Shown piece after piece: positions 58,001 through 64,000 of a DNA stretch of 64,000 bases; the first letter of the stretch is position 1; each line of letters opens with the position of its first letter. A program made the translations under genes and the position numbers. This DNA is from Chaetorhynchus papuensis (taxonomy: Eukaryota > Chordata > Aves > Passeriformes > Rhipiduridae): positions 344,305-408,304 of the forward strand of contig VWYX01000752.1 in NCBI GenBank assembly GCA_013396525.1, in the 5' to 3' direction. Under the pieces are notes generated by a model. The model had not been told where the DNA came from. It worked only from the letters and a program-made list of their open reading frames with translations, and did no database searches.

Positions 58001-61000
58001 GGTGTCTCAAATCATGAACACAAATCATGAACACTGTGTCCTGATACCACGTGAGTTCCCACCTAGGCTTCAGGCAGAGGCAGAGACTTCTGGAGAGGAC
58101 GGGTTCCTGGTGGCCATCTCCCTCTGCAAAACCTGCACGGGGAGGCCGAGGGAGCCACGACCCCGTGTATGCAGGGGGCCTTGTGTGCAGGAGCTTGGGG
58201 GAGTGGGAGGCACACAGGGCAGGCAATAAAGAAATCAGTCTCCAGGAAGTCAGGTGGGTTAGATAGAGACAGAGATGTCTGAAGCAGACTCCAGGCAGAA
58301 GGATCTGCAGTAAAATTTGCAAAGGCCTTATCTCAAGGCAGGCAGATCTGCCTGCAGGTTGGGGCTCTCTTTTAGGTGCTGCCAAGCTCCTGGGGTGAAG
58401 TTCGAGCAGTGCTTCACTTTGCAAGGGCCTGTTGGCCCCCAGCCCATGGGAGCTCCCAAGCAAGGCTATGGGAGAATGCTGAAGGCTGTCTTCTGCCCCA
58501 AAGAGTGCATGTATCCTGAATACAGAAGGTTTTCTCCACCTCATCTATTGTGCATTATGATACAGGAACAGTAAGTGATACCAGCCTTTTTTTTTTTTTT
58601 TTTAAATGCAACCCATGGTTATAAACTTTTATTTCAGTTTTATATTGTTTTAGTTCTAGTTCATAATTGCAGATACTTCAAGAGAAGCCCATACTTGCAG
58701 AAGTAAACGGCACTAACAAAATTTCATGTGCCTATAAAGAGAGCTTTAATACTGAAGTGCATCACAAGCCAGAGCTGCACACATGCTTGTCAGCAAACCA
58801 CCACAGCATTGGGTAGCCTTTTCTCTGAGAGAAAAGCTATCGGAGATCAAAACTGTACCTCAGTCTCCTCTTAAATGTGATGTGACATGGTTTTACATGC
58901 ACATATGTAAATGTTACTTGTCTGAGTCACACGGGAGGGTTGGTTTATTTTGTAGAACTAATCTAGTTAGTTTGTAGGGCATATGCAATGGGAATGTTTC
59001 ATGTGACTTGCAAAGATAAGGCTCCATTGAAAACTTACAGAAGCCTTCCTTGATGTTGACTAGAGTGCATTTAGTTTGCTAAGAACCCACTGCCACAAGA
59101 AAACAGAAATTCAGGTAGAACAGGATATAATTGCTGCAGGTACTTTAAAACCACCAGATTGCATTTCTGATGACTACCATGCAATTAGCAATGTAACAGA
59201 TCTGCTTGCTGGAAGGGGAAAGGCGTAAAACTTGTTTCTGATGTCCCTCATGTGACATGGTAAGAACAAATCCTACTGGCTGTAGAGGAAAGACAAAGCA
59301 ATCCATGTACCTGAATAAAAATGTTCATCAGCCTGCTGACATTTAAATCTTGTTTTTCTTGCTCTTCTTCCCTCCATTTTAAGATCTGGCTTTGTTTTTT
59401 TGCAGGAGGGTAAGTCCACCAAGGAGCCTGTTGCGTGATACAGAAAATTTGCAAGAGTGCTGGAGATTAAATAAGCATATTGCCTAAGGCTGAGCTGCTA
59501 AGAACAACCCTGGTTTTTTACTTCGCTATTCTTAACAGGAGAACCAGGCAATTGCAAGTGAGAGTTTCAAGGCAAGTGTAAGTTTCAAGACCAAGAGGCA
59601 TATTCACTCCCAGGATTAGAGACTTAATCTGCCTCTTTAAACTCAGTATAGAGGGGTTCCCTCTTTATGGCCAGACCCCTGAATCGTTCCCAGGAGAGGT
59701 GGCAGGCACATACAGCTGCCTGCCTCAAATGCTCAGTGTTGCAATCCTGTCACTCTCTGCAAAAGTTGTGGTGTATTTTGGTTCAAAGGGAAGGGATCAA
59801 ATCTGCTTATGCTGTCTGCTGCATCCCTGAGGACATGTACTGTTTGTTCTGACAAGCAGGGACTTGCTTCTAGTGTTTTGGTTTTGGCTTGGCCAGATCT
59901 TAACAGAGGTGTAGAACAGGACTTTTCCAGGTGGGAAACTTCCTGTCTAAGACAAGTCTGTGAAACGAATGTTGTGGTTACTAGAATGCCTTCAAAGTCC
60001 TGTTTCCTCCTTCCTGAGTGGGTACCCTTTCAAAAAGACAGTCATTCCATGTCACAGCCTCTACTCTCACCAAGCAGTAAATATTCAGCTCTTAAGTTCC
60101 CTCCTAAATTCTCATTTCCAATGGCTTTGCTTGCCCTCTGCATCTCCTTCTACTCACCTCGCAGCTCTCTGGCAATTGCAGGCTCAGAACTAAGTGCAGC
60201 ATTACTGTAGCCATAGGAGATTCCTACAGCTCAAACTACATTTTACTCATCTGAACCACCATGGCTTCAAATTTCACTTACTGTCAGCACCTTTCAACTT
60301 CACAGTTTGCTCCCATTCTCTGGACACCAGTAGTCCAGACTTTTCCTTTAGCTTACATTGGGCTTATGTTGGGTCAAATATAATCAGCTATCTACTTAAA
60401 TTGTCTAAATACAATTTGTGGCTTTCTTCCTCCACTATTGCCCAGGTAAATATCTCTCTCTATCCTCTACATTAGGACATGGGAGGTGGACTAGAAACAA
60501 GAGCATTCACTCATAGTTGTTTCTGATTAACCACTAACCCTAATCATGGTCACATAAACCTCTGAAACCTCCTAATGCTTGTATCAAATGCTTTACTAAA
60601 AGCCGGTTGATTTGTCTTTACAATCTCCTCAAATTATTTGTAACTGTCAACAATTTAAGTACCTTTGCTCACAGAGGTATGTTATTTCCTCAGTCTGCTA
60701 GCACATCCCTAGTGTTCTGCCACTTATCTCAGTGATATCACTTACCAGAACTGTAGCAAGTCCATTATCTGATTCCCTTACTGACCCATACAGCAAATTG
60801 TCTGGACTCCCACCATGCTGCAGTAAGCTCACATTTCACAAATATTTTCTTACTTGTTTTCATCAGTTACTGCATTACATCCTCATTGATTTTCAACCAT
60901 CCCTCATTTCAAGTCCTTTTTAAATAGATTTCCACCATCTCAGAGTTATCAATCTCACTTCAGTGTTCCTGTATTAATAGGCTTTTCATATTCCTTTCCC

Positions 61001-63500
61001 TCCCCAGGCACATTTATGAAAGCTCTTCTTTCCTTAGCCTTCTGGTCATTGTTAATTTATTGTTGTGGATGCCCTTAGCTTGTTCTCTGAGGCTTAAATC
61101 CAGTCAGCTGATTATTTGCAGTCCATCTTCCCTCATTCAGTGTAAGGCTACCATGCACATTGTAAAACTACAGAGCACGTGGCTACTGTGATGTTTAATT
61201 TTCAAGACCTATTTGTAATGCTTTCTGAGGTTCACAGGTTTTTTTTCCTTCTCAGCAGCTAAATCATGTTTTGAGATCTGCCAGTGCTGCTACTATGGGA
61301 GGAAAAAGGGCAGAGAAAATTCCATTTGTGAGATGCTGGGTTGCTTCCTCAGCTGGGGCAGTGGAGAGTTTCTCTCCTGTATACAGCCAGTCTCAAGTGC
61401 TGCTGTCTGGGGATTAATCCATGATCTCTTGAAAACCAAAACTTCATTCTTCAAATTAGTTGTTCATACCACACTGCAGGAATTTCAGTGACTCATAAAT
61501 CCTGTTATTTCAAAGTAAGGGAAGTACTTGAAAATAGCACGTGGACCTTGAATGTTCCAGCCTATTCCACAGACCAAGATTTTCTGCTAATCAGGACATT
61601 ACACATCTTTGCTTGGACATTCACCTGATGTTTCCTGTTCTAAATCAAGATACAGTTAAGTGACATCTGTGAGTTTGCTGCCACCCTGTATGTGTTTTTA
61701 TATGCCAGACCACAATATTATGACTTTTCTGGAGAGCAGCCATATACCAAACAAAGAAGGAAACAGTTGCAAAAAGGAGAAGTTAAAAAAAATGAAATAA
61801 TTGTAGCTAATTGAAGGTATTATTTAGCCTCCTTTGAAGGTATTATTTAGAACTCCTTTAGCTTGCAACCAACTTTGTTATCAAATACACCAAAAGCAGA
61901 AAAGGATGAAGAGAAAAAAAACCCAAAACAGAGCAAATATTGGGAGAGATTGCTTTGGTCTAACAAACTGTTGCCTATTTTCTGCAGTTTAGTGAGCCCC
62001 CTAGAGTAATACTACTCCCTTCTCTTCTATCCTACCCTTCTCCCTCCTTCTGCAGCCAAACAGCTTGCCTTCTGCAAGGTAAGTCATGTCACACTGCTGC
62101 CTGCCATCCTTTCAGATGCTCAGAAGCCCATTTGTGAAAACACCAAATCCTAGTATCTCTGTAATAGTAAATTTTTAAAAATTTTTCTTTTAAGGGTGAG
62201 GAGATGATCTAAAAAACCACATTTGATCAAACTTCTTTATTTCTTGTCATCTGAATTAGGAATACCTCACTTAATCTTTCTGTTTCTTAATGGCAGGGTG
62301 ACCTAACACTTAAAGATTCCCTTCTTCCTCTAGGTCTCCATAGGTTAGAAGGATGTTTGAGAACATCTAGCCAATATTCTTTGGGTATGTGCAGGAGAAT
62401 ATTCTGATTTTTTTATGGCCTCACAACTTGTTTTTTTTTAAAAGCAAAATACATCTCTTTAAAACAGCACATGCACACTTTTAAGCCTGTAAAGCTCCTG
62501 GAGAAGCTTAGCAGCAACAGCCTGCTGAGATATGTACACACCTGCAAGTTTGTGCTACATCTACACTGAGCATGCACACTGAGGAACCTGGATCTCCAAG
62601 AAGGCTGCAGAGTGTCTACCCCCAGCCCACCATTCTAGAGGTTGTACCAGTCATTCTGACAGTTTTAGCAAGCCAGTATCTGATGGACCTGTGGCCAGAT
62701 ACATGATGCTAGTGAAGTTTTATGTAGGACCACGAGAACTGAAATGGTGTCTGCAAGTGTTGAAGAAACCATTGATTCAGTTATGTGTATCCTGGAGTAA
62801 AGTTTTGCTTTTCTCTTACAGATGAGGTTTGACAATTTTAGACTATTGAGGGGAGGGCTTGGTCAAGAGCAAATGTTCTCCTTCCCTGAATCTAGGACAT
62901 CCTCTGGAAGATTCCTGACTCCTGCTTTAGAGCCTCTTGGCAACAAAATTGAAACCTTAACATCTTGACTTCAGGAGGGGTAATGTTAATATATGCACCC
63001 ATCAAGTTTTGAGAACCTGACAACAAAATGCCATCAGTTCACAGAAAGGCACTTTTGCTACCGCTTGCAAAGTTTCACCTAAGAGGCATCAAAATAACAA
63101 CCCACAAGCTCCTTCTGCAGGATGAATGCTTTCGGGGCTGTCCTCTCACAACTATGTGACATTCCTGGAGGCTTGGTGACCTCAGGCAAAACCACTAACA
63201 ACAGCTGAACAGTGGCAATGGGCACTGGGAATGGGCTCCCAGGGGACAGAAGGGTGTAGTGTGGCACACACCACACAGGAGCCATCCCTCTCTCTCAACA
63301 CACAATCCTCCAGTGCTGCACAAGCCTTCAAAGAGGCACAAGACAAGGCTGTCCAACAAGCAGTCTTGCACTGCATCTGTCTTTCTAGGGTTCCATTCAC
63401 AGTAGGCTGTGAATACTTGACTGAAGCACTGTTTCTTCTGACCCAACCATTTTATATACAGTGTTTCCCCAGAATTTCACAGGACAGCAAATAAAAGGGA
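52090..63500. other. Long intergenic stretch between GPNMB and NUP42
   Basis: No supported gene. Small tandem duplications are visible: 13 bases twice at 58008-58033 and 17 bases twice at 61811-61850. A 17-T run lies at 58587-58603. A 203-codon open frame on the minus strand (57933-58544) has no recognised motif. Confidence 0.5.
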
Positions 63501-63509
63501 ATGTTCCAT

Positions 63510-63515
63510 TTTATT
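63510..63515 (-). terminator. Candidate NUP42 poly(A) signal
   Basis: AATAAA on the minus strand about 150 bases after the stop. Another AATAAA lies at 63656-63661, only 6 bases past the stop. Confidence 0.4.
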
Positions 63516-63666
63516 TTCAACAGTTCATTGCTCAGATGTAAAAAGTCTGTCCCAAAATAACCAAGAAATTATAAAATATAATGTCCACATGTTTATACCT
63601 CTAAGTATATTCCTGCTGGAAGCTTGAGAGGTGAAACAAAACTTAAAAGCAGCATTTTATTTCATT

Positions 63667-64000
63667 TCAAAACATGTTACTTCTGAATAAACTTAAAAGG
63701 TCGAAAGCATTTATAAGTTCTAATGGTGGTGGCTTAAGAGGAATCTTTCCAATTGTGAACTCCTTTGCTTCAAACTGTTGCCACTCTTCAGCTGATAACT
63801 CGCTCTTGGGTGTGAATAACTTCTCTGAGGCAGGGCTGGAGCTGGTGGCTGCAGCAGAGGCTGAGGTGCCAGGATGTCCAGAGGCACTGGAGCTCTGTCC
63901 AAACAAAGCAGCGCTCGAAGGCGAGGCAGAAGTGGCTGCGGCGGCACTGAAGGCTCCAAAGGCTGGGAGCGGAGTGGTGCTTGCAGAGCTCACAGCAGAA
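63667..64000 (-). CDS. NUP42: NUP42 (NUPL2) C-terminal exon, 5' partial
   Basis: FG-nucleoporin at the cytoplasmic face of the nuclear pore; its C-terminus binds GLE1 and helps DDX19-driven mRNA export. The minus-strand frame is open to the window edge, so the gene continues beyond it. What is visible: a Ser/Ala-rich FG region ([13 protein letters not shown]), then [16 protein letters not shown] and the Gle1-binding type end [15 protein letters not shown], stop TGA at 63669-63667. Thirteen to fourteen further residues (through FRSNMF) follow, more than I remember in the human protein. Position beside GPNMB agrees with conserved synteny. Confidence 0.9.
   Translation of the reverse strand, partial: SAVSSASTTPLPAFGAFSAAAATSASPSSAALFGQSSSASGHPGTSASAAATSSSPASEKLFTPKSELSAEEWQQFEAKEFTIGKIPLKPPPLELINAFDLLSLFRSNMF

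Overview
This is vertebrate nuclear DNA, most likely from a bird. The genes are split into short exons with consensus GT/AG borders. The recognisable interspersed repeats are CR1 LINE fragments, several ending in the typical CR1 3' end seen in birds, and there are no bacterial-style genes. The gene order IGF2BP3 / MALSU1 / GPNMB / NUP42 matches, from memory, the human 7p15 neighbourhood in mirror orientation. I cannot name the species.

Layout. (1) 1-14620, plus strand: the 3' half of IGF2BP3. Five phase-0 coding exons encode KH3-KH4 and the C-terminus (180 residues here), followed by a 2.5 kb 3'UTR with let-7 seed matches and two AATAAA poly(A) signals. (2) 14621-17660: convergent intergenic gap, nothing coding seen. 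(3) about 17660-24388, minus strand: complete MALSU1, four coding exons, 221 residues from the first ATG. It starts in a CpG island that carries a three-copy 23-bp GC-box minisatellite, with a CR1 just upstream. (4) 24389-29238: spacer with two CR1 copies and the 3' flank of GPNMB. (5) 29239-44331, minus strand: complete GPNMB, eleven coding exons, all junctions in frame, 561 residues. Its upstream flank has two TCATGTG M-box/E-box motifs and an AP-1 site. Intron 1 is 4.9 kb and holds an old CR1-like LINE remnant. (6) 44560-63500: about 19 kb without a recognisable gene, with one CR1 that looks 5'-inverted and one small CR1 end. (7) 63667-64000, minus strand: the C-terminal end of NUP42, running off the window.

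The genes do not form a single pathway. IGF2BP3 is a cytoplasmic mRNA-binding oncofetal protein. MALSU1 is a mitochondrial ribosome assembly factor. GPNMB is a glycosylated melanosome/lysosome membrane protein. NUP42 is an mRNA-export nucleoporin. They are neighbours by conserved synteny. The points most worth checking are the let-7 sites split by alternative poly(A) signals, the EGD in place of the mammalian RGD in GPNMB, the M-box/AP-1 cluster upstream of GPNMB, the minisatellite that multiplies GC boxes in the MALSU1 promoter, two near-perfect hairpins in a MALSU1 intron, and the CR1 with an inverted 5' segment. I found no clearly novel biological system.
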